Shown piece after piece: positions 9,843-17,627 of a DNA stretch of 64,000 bases. Positions within the stretch are counted from its first letter, which is position 1, and each line of letters begins with the position of its first letter. Source of the DNA: Polyangium sp. 15x6 (GTDB taxonomy: Bacteria > Myxococcota_A > Polyangia > Polyangiales > Polyangiaceae). The notes beneath the pieces were generated by a model. The model was not told the DNA's origin. It saw only the letters and a list, made by a program, of their open reading frames with translations, and searched no databases. The DNA lies in assembly GCF_029960785.1 (NCBI RefSeq), contig NZ_JASBQE010000011.1, forward strand, positions 62,001 through 126,000. The letters are read 5' to 3'. The translations under genes and the position numbers were made by a program.

Positions 9843-10162
9843 CGCCGGGGCGCCGCCCCGGACCCCGCGGGGGCTGTTCGCCCCTCGACCCGAACCAGCG
9901 CAAGCGCTGGACTCGGGATGGAAGAACTGCGCGTTGCGCAGTTCTTCCATCGGGCCCGTTGGAAGACCAGGGACAGCGTTGCCAGTCGAACGTCAGCGCG
10001 GCTGTCTTGGTTGGCAGGGTCGTCGCCCGTCTTGACTCGGCCTGTGCGATGAACTGCGCGGAGCGCAGTTCATCGTCCCGGGTCCAGCGCTTGCGCTGGT
10101 CCGGGTCCAGGGGCGGATAGCCCCGGTGGGGCCTGGGGCAACGCCCCAGCGAAGCGCCGCCC
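9843..10162. repeat. Intergenic long-inverted-repeat element, copy A
   Basis: This non-coding element fills most of the 454-bp gap between the cyclase and SulP genes. It consists of two half-units of about 105 bp in opposite orientation around a spacer of about 95 bp. The left half contains perfect hairpins: CCGGGGC-N3-GCCCCGG (9845-9861), CCAGCGC-AA-GCGCTGG (9895-9910) and a 15-bp stem ATGGAAGAACTGCGC with a GTT loop (9918-9950). The right half mirrors it with a 13-bp stem around GAACTGCGC (10047-10075), CCAGCGC-TT-GCGCTGG (10084-10099) and CTGGGGC-N3-GCCCCAG (10133-10149). The same modules recur at 15399-15700 (inverted) and 23391-23598 (shortened). There is no ORF with plausible codon use. 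It may be a REP/BIME-like or MITE-like element, or a structured RNA or terminator. Confidence 0.8.
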
Positions 10163-10177
10163 CAATGAGACACATGC

Positions 10178-13100
10178 TCAGCCGAGCTCGCGGGCGATGG
10201 CCTGGGCCTGCTCCTGGAGCGCGACGGCCTCGTTCACGTGGCCCTGCTGGTGGTGCAGGCTGGCGAGGTCTCCCAGGATCTTGCCCTCGTCGCGGCGATT
10301 TCCAACCTTGCGCGCGATGTCGAGGGCCTGCTCGAAGAAGGTGCGCGAGAGTTCGAAGCGGCCTTGCTCCTTGTGCAAGACCGCGAGGCTCTTCAGCGCG
10401 AGCCCCTCGTTCCACAAGCTCTGCGCCTCACGCGCCGTCGTGAGGGCCTGCTCGTAGAAGGCGCGCGCGCTCTCGATGCGGCCCGTCGCCCAGTTGACGC
10501 GGCCGAGGCCGAGGAGGCCGAGCGCCTCGGAGGCGCGATCGCCGAGCTTCTGCGCCTCGTCGAGGACACGCACGTGCTCCTGCATGGCCTCCTCGTGCCG
10601 GCCCTGGAGCTCGAGGACGTCGCGGCCGAACTCGTACCTGACGACGACGCTCTCCAGCGTGGGCTCGGTCGTGAGCTTGAAGTAGGCGCGGTACAGGCGC
10701 TTGGCCTCGCCGTGGGCGTAACGCTCCGCGGCCTTGCGCGCGCCGGCGAGGAAGTACCAGCGGGCGCGCTTCGGATTTCCCGCGCGTTGCCAGTGGCGCC
10801 CGAGCGCCGTCTGCTGACCCGTGAGCTCGTCCTCGTGCACGATCTCGATGGCCTCGGCCGCGCGGCGATGCAGCTCTTGCAAGCGCGCGCGGGACTGCAT
10901 CTCGTACGCCGCGTTCCGGAGGAGCACGTTGCTGAAGCGGTAGCGGCCCTTCGACATCGGCGACCAGATGCACTGCTCCTCGCCGACGCGGACGAGCTCG
11001 GGCAGGAGCGGGTCGTCGTCCATCATGCGCGAGAGGATGCGCAGGTCGAACTCGCGGCCGAGCGTGGCCGCGGCCTGGACGACACGCTTGACCTTGGGCT
11101 CGAGGCGATCGAGCCGCGCGATGAGCAGGCTGTTGACGTCGTTCGGGAGGAGGAAAATGCTCGGCGTCGAGACGCCCGTGTCCTCCTTCTCCTTCTTCTT
11201 GCCCGCGAGCTGATTCGCTTCGAGCCAGAACGTCATGATCTCCTGCGCGAAGAACGGATTGCCGTTCGCGTTTTCGCTCAGGAACATGGCGAGGACGTCG
11301 GAGACGGGGCCGCCCATGAGGCCCTCGGCGAGCTCGCGCAGCTTCTCGCGCGAGAGCGGGCCGAGCGTCACGGCGTACTGCGGGACGTTGTCGTCGAGCT
11401 CGATGCGGAAGGGGCTGCCGTCGTCGTTGTTGCGGCAGGTGCAGAGGATCGCGACGGGGCAATCCTTCACCGCCTGCGCGACGTGGCTGATCGCTTCGAG
11501 CGAGTCGCCGTCGGCCCAGTGCGCGTCTTCGAGGTGGAAGATCACGGGCTGGAGGAGGCTCTCGGCGCGCAGCCAGAGCGAGAGCGCGGAGAGTGCGCCG
11601 GCGAAGCGGAGCTTCGGATCCATGCGCTCGTAGACCGAGCCGTCCCAGCGGATGCCGATCATCGCGGCGAAGATGCTGCGGGCCTTTTCGAGCTCGCGCT
11701 TGAGCAGAGCCTCGCTGTCCGGGAGGCGGTCGATCAAACGATCGAGGGCGTCGTCGAAGTTGACGTGCCGCTCCTCGCGGCCCGTCGCCGACGACTGCGC
11801 GAAGTACTCCTTCAACGCGTACTCGAAGGGGTTCAAGCTCGAGCGGAGCGTCTGATCACAGCGCGCGTCGATCCAGAGGATCGGCCGGTCTTTCTTGTTG
11901 TCCTCGAGCTTGCGGCGGTACGTGTCGACGAGGAAGCTCTTGCCGAGGCCGGGTTCGCCGTCGACGTAGGTGATGCCCGCGTTCTGGCCGGCGAAGATCG
12001 GGCCGAGGTGCGTGGTGAGCGCGAGGAGCTCCTCTTCGCGCCCCACGAGGCCGCGGGCGAGGAACTCGCGCTGCACGGCGACACGCTTGCGATCGAGCGT
12101 GTAGGCGCTGATCGGCTGCTCGAAGCCCTTGAAGAGGTGATCGCCCGTGGGCTTGAAGTGGTGCGTGCCCTGGGCGCGGACGGAGACCTCGCCGTCGCAC
12201 CAGAGTTCCTTCCACGGCGCCTTCATCATGAGGCGCGCCGCGAGGTTCGTCGCGGGGCCGAGGCAGGCGAACTCCTGACGCTCGGTGCCGCCGTTGAAGC
12301 CCGCGTACCGGAGGCCGTGGGTGATGCCCGCGCGGATCTGCATCCCCTTCGGCGCGTTCTTGCGGAGGCCGAGCGCGAAGTCGAGCGCGCGCTCGGTGTC
12401 GTTCTCGTGCGTGATCGGAGCGCCGAAGTGGATGAGGCAGTTGATGCCCTTGTCGCCCGAGTCGACGCTCGTGAACGTGCCGCCGTAGCGGCTCGCCTCG
12501 ACGTCGACGAGCTTGATGAGCTCCTCGAAGCTCGGGATCTGATCGAACGAGAGGAAGACGCTCGTGACGTGGCGGAACTCGCCCTGCGGCGGCATGTCGC
12601 GGATCCCAGGCGGGACGAAGTGCGCGCCGTCGCCGTGCGGGCGGACGCGCGGCACGGGCGGGAGCGGCATGTCGGAGACGTCCGCGAGCTTGAGGACGCC
12701 CTCGGCGACGGGCGTGACGGCGCGGCCCGGGATGCGCTGCTGGAAGGCGTGATCCATGAGGATGTCGCCCTTCTCGGCGTGGTGCTCGATCGAGGCGCAC
12801 TTGTCGATCGCTTGGCCGCGGAAGTAGCTGTACGCGCGCTCGGGCGAGGTGCGGACGATGCCCCATTCGACGGCGCCCCACGAGAGGCCGACCTTGTACG
12901 AGAAGGGGAAGGTGCCGAAGCGCGTGGCGCGGACGGCGCGGCTCAAGAAGAACTGGCGCATCTTGAGCGCCGCGGCGAGCGCGTGCTCGGCGACGTTGCG
13001 CCCCGTCGAGTGCGGGAAGACGGCCGTGAACGCGTCGCCCGCGAAGCCGACGATGATCCCGCCGAGCTCGTGCACCGCCCCGATGAGCGGGTCGAAGTAG

Positions 13101-13273
13101 AAGCGCAACGTGCCGGCGAGGATCTCGGCGCCCTCGCGGCCATGCGGGAAGAGCTTCTCCGTGAGGTTCGTGAAGCCCGGGATGTCGATGAAGAGCGCCG
13201 CCGCCGCGAAGTTGCCTTCGGTCTTCCCCCTCGTGTCCTGGTACAGGATGAAGTCGGGGACGAGCGGGTTCAT
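10178..13273 (-). CDS. Double class III nucleotidyl cyclase - AAA/STAND ATPase - TPR signalling protein
   Basis: 1031 residues from the ATG at 13273 (MNPLVPDF), just before the first domain; an upstream in-frame start adds 70 residues of shadow-like sequence. Cyclase domain 1 (about 20-190) has both metal-binding Asp motifs, ALFIDIPGFTNLTEK (D30) and GFAGDAFTAVF (D80). A second cyclase-like domain (about 233-360) keeps VDSGDKGINCLIHFG but has an altered first motif, VFLSFDQIPS, and may be inactive or regulatory. LVGREEELL begins an ATPase domain with Walker A GEPGLGKS (439-446). The C-terminal third is helical TPR-type repeats. No TM segment is seen. Known architecture: cyclase-ATPase-TPR proteins are common in myxobacteria and produce cAMP or cGMP. 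The adjacent cNMP-binding SulP transporter is a plausible target. Confidence 0.88.
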   Translation of the reverse strand: MNPLVPDFILYQDTRGKTEGNFAAAALFIDIPGFTNLTEKLFPHGREGAEILAGTLRFYFDPLIGAVHELGGIIVGFAGDAFTAVFPHSTGRNVAEHALAAALKMRQFFLSRAVRATRFGTFPFSYKVGLSWGAVEWGIVRTSPERAYSYFRGQAIDKCASIEHHAEKGDILMDHAFQQRIPGRAVTPVAEGVLKLADVSDMPLPPVPRVRPHGDGAHFVPPGIRDMPPQGEFRHVTSVFLSFDQIPSFEELIKLVDVEASRYGGTFTSVDSGDKGINCLIHFGAPITHENDTERALDFALGLRKNAPKGMQIRAGITHGLRYAGFNGGTERQEFACLGPATNLAARLMMKAPWKELWCDGEVSVRAQGTHHFKPTGDHLFKGFEQPISAYTLDRKRVAVQREFLARGLVGREEELLALTTHLGPIFAGQNAGITYVDGEPGLGKSFLVDTYRRKLEDNKKDRPILWIDARCDQTLRSSLNPFEYALKEYFAQSSATGREERHVNFDDALDRLIDRLPDSEALLKRELEKARSIFAAMIGIRWDGSVYERMDPKLRFAGALSALSLWLRAESLLQPVIFHLEDAHWADGDSLEAISHVAQAVKDCPVAILCTCRNNDDGSPFRIELDDNVPQYAVTLGPLSREKLRELAEGLMGGPVSDVLAMFLSENANGNPFFAQEIMTFWLEANQLAGKKKEKEDTGVSTPSIFLLPNDVNSLLIARLDRLEPKVKRVVQAAATLGREFDLRILSRMMDDDPLLPELVRVGEEQCIWSPMSKGRYRFSNVLLRNAAYEMQSRARLQELHRRAAEAIEIVHEDELTGQQTALGRHWQRAGNPKRARWYFLAGARKAAERYAHGEAKRLYRAYFKLTTEPTLESVVVRYEFGRDVLELQGRHEEAMQEHVRVLDEAQKLGDRASEALGLLGLGRVNWATGRIESARAFYEQALTTAREAQSLWNEGLALKSLAVLHKEQGRFELSRTFFEQALDIARKVGNRRDEGKILGDLASLHHQQGHVNEAVALQEQAQAIARELG

Positions 13274-13629
13274 GTCCGTGGATTCCGGCGCTCCGAAAAG
13301 CGGCGGGCTCCCCCACCGCGGCGCCCCGGCGGTCCCCCATGACGCATGGAGCGAAGTGCTCGATGCGTACGTGGGCGCCACGCGACGCCAGACGCCAGAG
13401 TGCAAGGGAAGCGAGCAAAAATCAACGGAAGCTTGACGACAGCACGCACGCGATTCCGCGGGCGTTGGCTGTCCTCCCATCACGCCCGCGGGTGGCAGGA
13501 AAGTGGCGGAGCCGCTCGATACCCCCTTGGCGACCTCTCGGGCCTGGGATACGCAAAAAGTGCCCCCGTCCTTCCGTCGACACGGCGCCGCGACGATGCG
13601 CGGCGACGAGGGGGTGCGTGAAGAGACGC
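13274..13629. promoter_or_regulatory. Divergent intergenic region with a 9-bp inverted repeat
   Basis: This 356-bp gap separates the minus-strand cyclase gene from the plus-strand Pro-rich protein gene. The only clear structure is a perfect inverted repeat, CCGCGGGCG at 13456-13464 and CGCCCGCGG at 13483-13491, with an 18-bp spacer. It could be a regulator site shared by both promoters. The ORFs crossing the gap are Arg-rich and do not look coding. I see no convincing -35/-10 pair. Confidence 0.35.
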
Positions 13630-14226
13630 ATGAGCGCGAGAAGACCCTCGAATTCGGAGCACGACGGCGATCTCATCGATCCCTCGTTCGGGGCGGGGGG
13701 GTCGCCCGAGCCGCCCCCCGTCCTCAGGCCCTCGGCCCCTCCGAACCAGAGCAACGTCCTCGTCGGCGGCGGCGAGCGCGAGGCGCGCGCCTACGTGGGC
13801 CCGACGGCGCTCCCCGCGGCCCACGCGCCGAGCGCCGAGACCGCAGGCAAGGTCGCCATCGCGAGCAGCGTCGATCCGCGGCGTATGCCCACGGTGCGCA
13901 TCTCGCCGGGACGCGGGCGTCCGCCGCTCGCGCCCGGTGAACGCCCCGCGCCGCCCGAGCCGCTCGTCTCCCCGTTCGGCCCGGTGAGCCCGCGCCCGGC
14001 GCCGCCGTCCGCGCTCATCGTGCCGCATTCCGCGCCGCACAGCGCTCCTTCGTCGGCGAAGGTGTCCTCGCGGCCCGGGCCCGCGGCGGGCCCTGCGACC
14101 GCGGTCTGGGTGCTCGCGGTGGTGCTGGCGGCCCTCGTCGGCGCCGGCGTGGCGCTCTACATTCGTCGCAACATGGCGGCGCAGCCGCCGCCGTCCGCGC
14201 CCGCGCCCGCCGTGCCGCACTCCTGA
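13630..14226 (+). CDS. Pro-rich protein with one C-terminal TM helix
   Basis: 198 residues from the ATG at 13630 (MSARRPSNS), which has GAAGAG close upstream; a GTG four codons earlier is also possible. The first 155 residues are disordered, rich in Pro, Ala and Ser (VSPFGPVSPRPAPPSALIV). A single hydrophobic helix, around VWVLAVVLAALVGAGVALY, is followed by a short basic then Pro-rich tail. It therefore looks like a tail-anchored inner-membrane protein with a cytoplasmic low-complexity arm. No domain is recognised. It stands alone, divergent from the cyclase gene and 148 bp before the TM_helix gene. Confidence 0.65.
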   Translation: MSARRPSNSEHDGDLIDPSFGAGGSPEPPPVLRPSAPPNQSNVLVGGGEREARAYVGPTALPAAHAPSAETAGKVAIASSVDPRRMPTVRISPGRGRPPLAPGERPAPPEPLVSPFGPVSPRPAPPSALIVPHSAPHSAPSSAKVSSRPGPAAGPATAVWVLAVVLAALVGAGVALYIRRNMAAQPPPSAPAPAVPHS

Positions 14227-14374
14227 CGTCGCCTCGATTCCGGGTCTTCCGCGCTCGAAACGGCAATCCGCGGAGAAACGGGATGGGCTGGCGCATTTCG
14301 CCGGTCGGACGGAAGAATACGCCCGATCGAGCCGGTCCGCGCATTGCATTCGTGTCCGGGTCGGAGGACCGAAC

Positions 14375-15106
14375 ATGGATCGGAGCACGTATTGGCTCAG
14401 GGCTGCGTGGAACGATTTCCTCGCGTTTCTGCCGGATCTCCTGTGGGGTCTCGCCATCCTGATCGTCGGCTATTTCATCGCGAGGCTGCTCGCCTCGATC
14501 GCGAGGCCGATCCTGCACCGGGTGGGCTTCGACCGGCTGGTCGACAGGCTCGGCATCGCGGTGCGAGCGGACCGGACGGAGCAGGGATCGCGCTGGGGCG
14601 CGTCGATCGTCTTCTGGGTGACGATGCTCATCGTGGTGATGTACGCGGCCGACGCGTGGCGGCTCGGCGCCGTGGCCTCGGGGATCGCGGCGATCATCGC
14701 GTACTTGCCGCACGTGCTGGCGGCGGCGGTGATCTTCGGCGCGGCGCTGCTCTTCGGGAACTGGGTGCGCGCGCGGATGCTGGAGACGAACGGGACGGTC
14801 GTGCCGGGCGAGGCGCCGGCGACGACGACGTCGCAGCGTCCGCTCGTGGCAGGGGCGATCCGGGCGGGCATTCTGGCGCTCGGCGCGTTCATGGCGCTGC
14901 GCGAGCTGCAGATCGCCGAGGAGATCGTGACGCTCGCGTTTTCGCTGACGCTCGGCGCGATCGCGCTCGCCGCGGCGCTGGCCTTCGGGCTCGGCAGCCG
15001 TGAGGTGGCCGGGAAAGTGGCGCGTCGCTGGTACGAGGAGCGGCTCGGCAAGCGGGCCAGCGCGGGGGTGTCGGACGACGAGCACCACATCATCACGCCT
15101 CCCTGA
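14375..15106 (+). CDS. MscS-related small membrane protein (conserved TM-helix family)
   Basis: 243 residues with about five TM helices. The first is LAFLPDLLWGLAILIVGYFI; the last segment, around LAAALAFGLGSREVAGK, resembles the pore-helix repeat of the conserved TM_helix/mechanosensitive channel family. The large cytoplasmic beta domain of MscS is absent, so it is a short member. A GGAGGA ribosome site lies 8 nt before the ATG. Likely location is the inner membrane, possibly in osmotic or ion leak control; function is inferred from the family only. A hairpin terminator follows 31 bp after the stop, so it is probably transcribed alone. Confidence 0.8.
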   Translation: MDRSTYWLRAAWNDFLAFLPDLLWGLAILIVGYFIARLLASIARPILHRVGFDRLVDRLGIAVRADRTEQGSRWGASIVFWVTMLIVVMYAADAWRLGAVASGIAAIIAYLPHVLAAAVIFGAALLFGNWVRARMLETNGTVVPGEAPATTTSQRPLVAGAIRAGILALGAFMALRELQIAEEIVTLAFSLTLGAIALAAALAFGLGSREVAGKVARRWYEERLGKRASAGVSDDEHHIITPP

Positions 15107-15137
15107 ACGAACGATAGAGGACGGACGAGCGAATTCG

Positions 15138-15169
15138 AGGCCCCTTTCGCCCCGCGGCGGGAGGGGCCT
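15138..15169 (+). terminator. Hairpin terminator after the TM_helix gene
   Basis: AGGCCCCT (15138-15145) pairs perfectly with AGGGGCCT (15162-15169) around a 16-nt GC-rich loop. The hairpin is followed by TCGTTTG, a weak T-tract. It lies 31 bp past the stop at 15106. Confidence 0.5.
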
Positions 15170-15398
15170 TCGTTTGCCCCGGGGATGCGCTGGTTTTTCC
15201 CGGTGATGATTGCGGGCTGCTCGGCGACGTCCGGGCGGGAGCGGAGGCAGGAGCGAGCAGGGAGAAGCGCGTGCATCGCATCTTCGGCTCAGGAACCGTG
15301 CGCGCAGTGAACGATTCGACCGCCACCGTTGCATTCGCCATCGGCACCAAGACGCTCGCCCACCGCAAGACCTGAGGCGCATGCGTCCTGAGGCGCAT

Positions 15399-15700
15399 CG
15401 CTGGGGCGTTGCCCCAGGCCCCACCGGGGCTATCCGCCCCTGGACCCGGACCAGCGCAAGCGCTGGACCCAGGGTCGATGAACTGCGCGATGCGCAGTTC
15501 ATCGAACAGGCCGAGTCGAGACCTGCTACGACCGCTGCCACTCAAGACAACGGCGCTGCCCTTTCAACGGGCAACGCCGTCTCACCGGCCCGTTGGAAGA
15601 ACTGCCATCGCGCAGTTCTTCCACCCTCGGTCCAGGCCGTGCCTGGTCCGGGTCGAGGGGCGGACAGCCCCCGCGGGGTCCGGGGCAGCGCCCCGGCGAC
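15399..15700. repeat. Intergenic long-inverted-repeat element, copy B (inverted relative to copy A)
   Basis: Read on the plus strand, this copy matches the reverse complement of copy A along its whole length: CTGGGGC-N3-GCCCCAG, CCAGCGCAAGCGCTGG, the GATGAACTGCGC hairpin, a spacer, the GGAAGAACTG hairpin (one arm slightly decayed), then CCGGGGC-N3-GCCCCGG (15680-15696). The spacer has its own inverted repeat, ACGGCGCTGCCC against GGGCAACGCCGT (about 15550-15580), not present in A. A short direct repeat, CTGAGGCGCAT, sits at the left border (about 15371-15398). It occupies the gap between the TM_helix gene and the glyoxalase-fold gene. The rest of that 681-bp gap (15170-15398 and 15701-15787) shows no gene. 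Confidence 0.8.
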
Positions 15701-15787
15701 GCGCCGTGACCCGGTTCGCGTGATTGCAGACGAAACGGCTTGACCGCTGGAATGCAGAAACTAGCCTTTCGATATCAAGGAGATTGC

Positions 15788-16324
15788 ATGAGCGCACGAC
15801 GGCCGAGCCGGTTGCATCACACGGCATACGTCTCGAAGGATCTCGAAAAGACGCGCGTGTTCTACGAGGAGATCATCGGGCTGCCTCTGGTCGCCACGTG
15901 GTGCGAAGCCGACGAGCTTTTCGGCGAGGTGCGGACCTATTGCCACTGTTTCTTCGGTCTCGAGGACGGGAGCGCGCTCGCGTTCTTCCAGTTCGCCAGC
16001 GGCCGCGATCAGCACCTTTTTGGTCCGCCGATGCCAGCGTCGCCGTTCCACCACATCGCGCTGTCGGTCGACGCCGAGACGCAGCGCGCGATCGAGTCGC
16101 GCATCGAGAAGGCGGGCTATCGCGAGCCGGACACGTACGTGCTCGAGCACGGGTATTGCCGGTCGGTCTACGTGAAAGACCCGAACGACATGATCGTCGA
16201 GCTCACGTGCGACGCCCCGAAGGCGGTCGCTCCGGAGCTCGAGGAGGCGCGGCGCAAGAACGCGCATCGCGAGCTCGCTCGCTGGCTCTCCGGCGACCAC
16301 ACCTCGAACAACACCTACCGGTGA
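15788..16324 (+). CDS. VOC/glyoxalase-fold protein
   Basis: 178 residues starting at MSARRPSRLHH with AAGGAG 5 nt upstream. It has the paired beta-alpha-beta-beta-beta modules of the vicinal oxygen chelate fold: LHHTAYVSKDLEKTRVFYEE opens the first module and FHHIALSVDAETQRAIESRI the second. SVYVKDPNDMIVELTC carries the usual C-terminal metal-binding Glu. The His at 'LHHT' and 'FHHIA' are candidate metal ligands. Such proteins include dioxygenases, glyoxalases and antibiotic-binding proteins; the substrate cannot be assigned. The next gene starts 24 bp downstream on the same strand, so they may be co-transcribed. Confidence 0.85.
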   Translation: MSARRPSRLHHTAYVSKDLEKTRVFYEEIIGLPLVATWCEADELFGEVRTYCHCFFGLEDGSALAFFQFASGRDQHLFGPPMPASPFHHIALSVDAETQRAIESRIEKAGYREPDTYVLEHGYCRSVYVKDPNDMIVELTCDAPKAVAPELEEARRKNAHRELARWLSGDHTSNNTYR

Positions 16325-16348
16325 CGCCGGGTCGAGGCGCGCGCCAGG

Positions 16349-17596
16349 ATGAACAAACATGGCGTGCTCGCCCTCGCGATCGCCGCAACGACAGCGTGCC
16401 GCGCGCCCCCCGCGGCGCCGGGTGCCGCGCCGGTGCGTCTTGCGAAAAGCGCGGCGCCCGTGCGGGTGCAGGAGACGGCGGCGCCCGCCTCCGCGGCCCT
16501 CCGCCCTCCGCCGACCGAGGAGGAGCTCGCCTTGCGGGTCGCGGACGCGTACGACAGGCGTGCTCGCGGCGACACGGAAGCGGCGGCCGCGGCGTTCGAG
16601 GCGCTGGTGAAGGAGCTCCTCTCGCTCGGCCGGGCCAAGGCGCCGGGGCTCGGCGACGCCGGGGATGGCGTCGTCGTGAGGGGACGGATGCACGCCGGTT
16701 TCACGGAGCGGCTGCGGAGCGGCGCGTGGTTCTTCGACATCGAGACCGGCGAGCCATTCGCGTATCTCCCGGGGATGCTGCTGAAGCGCGGCCCGCTGGC
16801 GCTGGATGGCTCGTACTTCGTGACGAGCGAGAGCGCGCAGCTCGGCCTGTTCGATCCCACGCGCAGGCGCTCGGCCAAGCTGCCTGGGGCGCTCGTCTCG
16901 GTGCATCCGGACGGTCGCCGCGCCTATGTGCTCGGTGAGGACTGCCGGCTCCGCGAGGTGGGCCTCGAGACGGAGGAGGTCCTTCGCACCCTGGCCACGC
17001 CCGCGACGAAACGCACGGCGGAGGATTCGGCCGATCGCCCGGAATGCTCCTCCGACGGCTTCAGGGACGCCGCGATCACGGCGGACGGCAAGTGGCTCAG
17101 CACCCGCGTCGGCCGCTGGAACCTGACGAGCGGGGCGCACAGGCCCCTTCCGCGGGGCGGAGCGGAGGACTATGTGCCCGCGATCAGCCCCGATGGGCGG
17201 TACGTCGCGCGCATCGCGTATGCCCCGGGAGCCACCAGCGAGTGGCCGCGCGCCGTGGTCCAGCTCCTCGACCTGGACACGGGTGCCGTGAAGGCGACGA
17301 GCCCCCCCATGAGCCCCATGTCGCACGCGTATCCGCTCTCGTTCGGCTCGGATCCGCCGCGCGTGTGCGTCTTCGATTATGGATTCTCGGCGTTCGAGGT
17401 CCCGTCGCTGCGAACGTTCGAGCCGGGCCATCCCGCCGTGGTCCCCGAAAGGGGTTTTCAGCATTTCGGCGCGGCTAGCTGCGACACGAACTTCGTGCGG
17501 CCGCCTTCGCACCCGGACCTGGCCGCGCGGCTCGCGTCGCGCGTCTGCTACGTGGGCGGCTATCTGGTGCCTGTCGCGCACTGCGGCGCGCCTTGA
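16349..17596 (+). CDS. WD40/TolB-like beta-propeller lipoprotein
   Basis: 415 residues. The short N-terminus MNKHGVLALAIAATTACRA is a lipoprotein signal with Cys at 17. An Ala/Pro-rich linker follows, then a helical segment (about 50-95) and propeller-like repeats seen as VSVHPDGRRAYVLG, AAITADGKWLSTRVG and PAISPDGRYVARIAY, the 'SPDGR' blade motif of WD40/TolB-type proteins. It ends with several Cys, suggesting an oxidising compartment. No catalytic residues are evident. Likely a periplasmic or outer-membrane lipoprotein that binds a partner. It is convergent with the chemoreceptor gene, 31 bp between stops. Confidence 0.75.
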   Translation: MNKHGVLALAIAATTACRAPPAAPGAAPVRLAKSAAPVRVQETAAPASAALRPPPTEEELALRVADAYDRRARGDTEAAAAAFEALVKELLSLGRAKAPGLGDAGDGVVVRGRMHAGFTERLRSGAWFFDIETGEPFAYLPGMLLKRGPLALDGSYFVTSESAQLGLFDPTRRRSAKLPGALVSVHPDGRRAYVLGEDCRLREVGLETEEVLRTLATPATKRTAEDSADRPECSSDGFRDAAITADGKWLSTRVGRWNLTSGAHRPLPRGGAEDYVPAISPDGRYVARIAYAPGATSEWPRAVVQLLDLDTGAVKATSPPMSPMSHAYPLSFGSDPPRVCVFDYGFSAFEVPSLRTFEPGHPAVVPERGFQHFGAASCDTNFVRPPSHPDLAARLASRVCYVGGYLVPVAHCGAP

Positions 17597-17627
17597 ATGG
17601 AACAACGCGGGCACACGCCGGCGCGCT

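Noticed and set aside
9843-10162. Repeat element as a tRNA, riboswitch or IS remnant
   Set aside because: The hairpins do not form a cloverleaf or a known riboswitch core, and no transposase fragment or clear target duplication is present.
10238-13342. 1034-codon plus-strand open frame opposite the cyclase gene
   Set aside because: It mirrors a gene with class III cyclase, Walker A and TPR motifs; its own sequence is low-complexity acidic/basic and matches no family.
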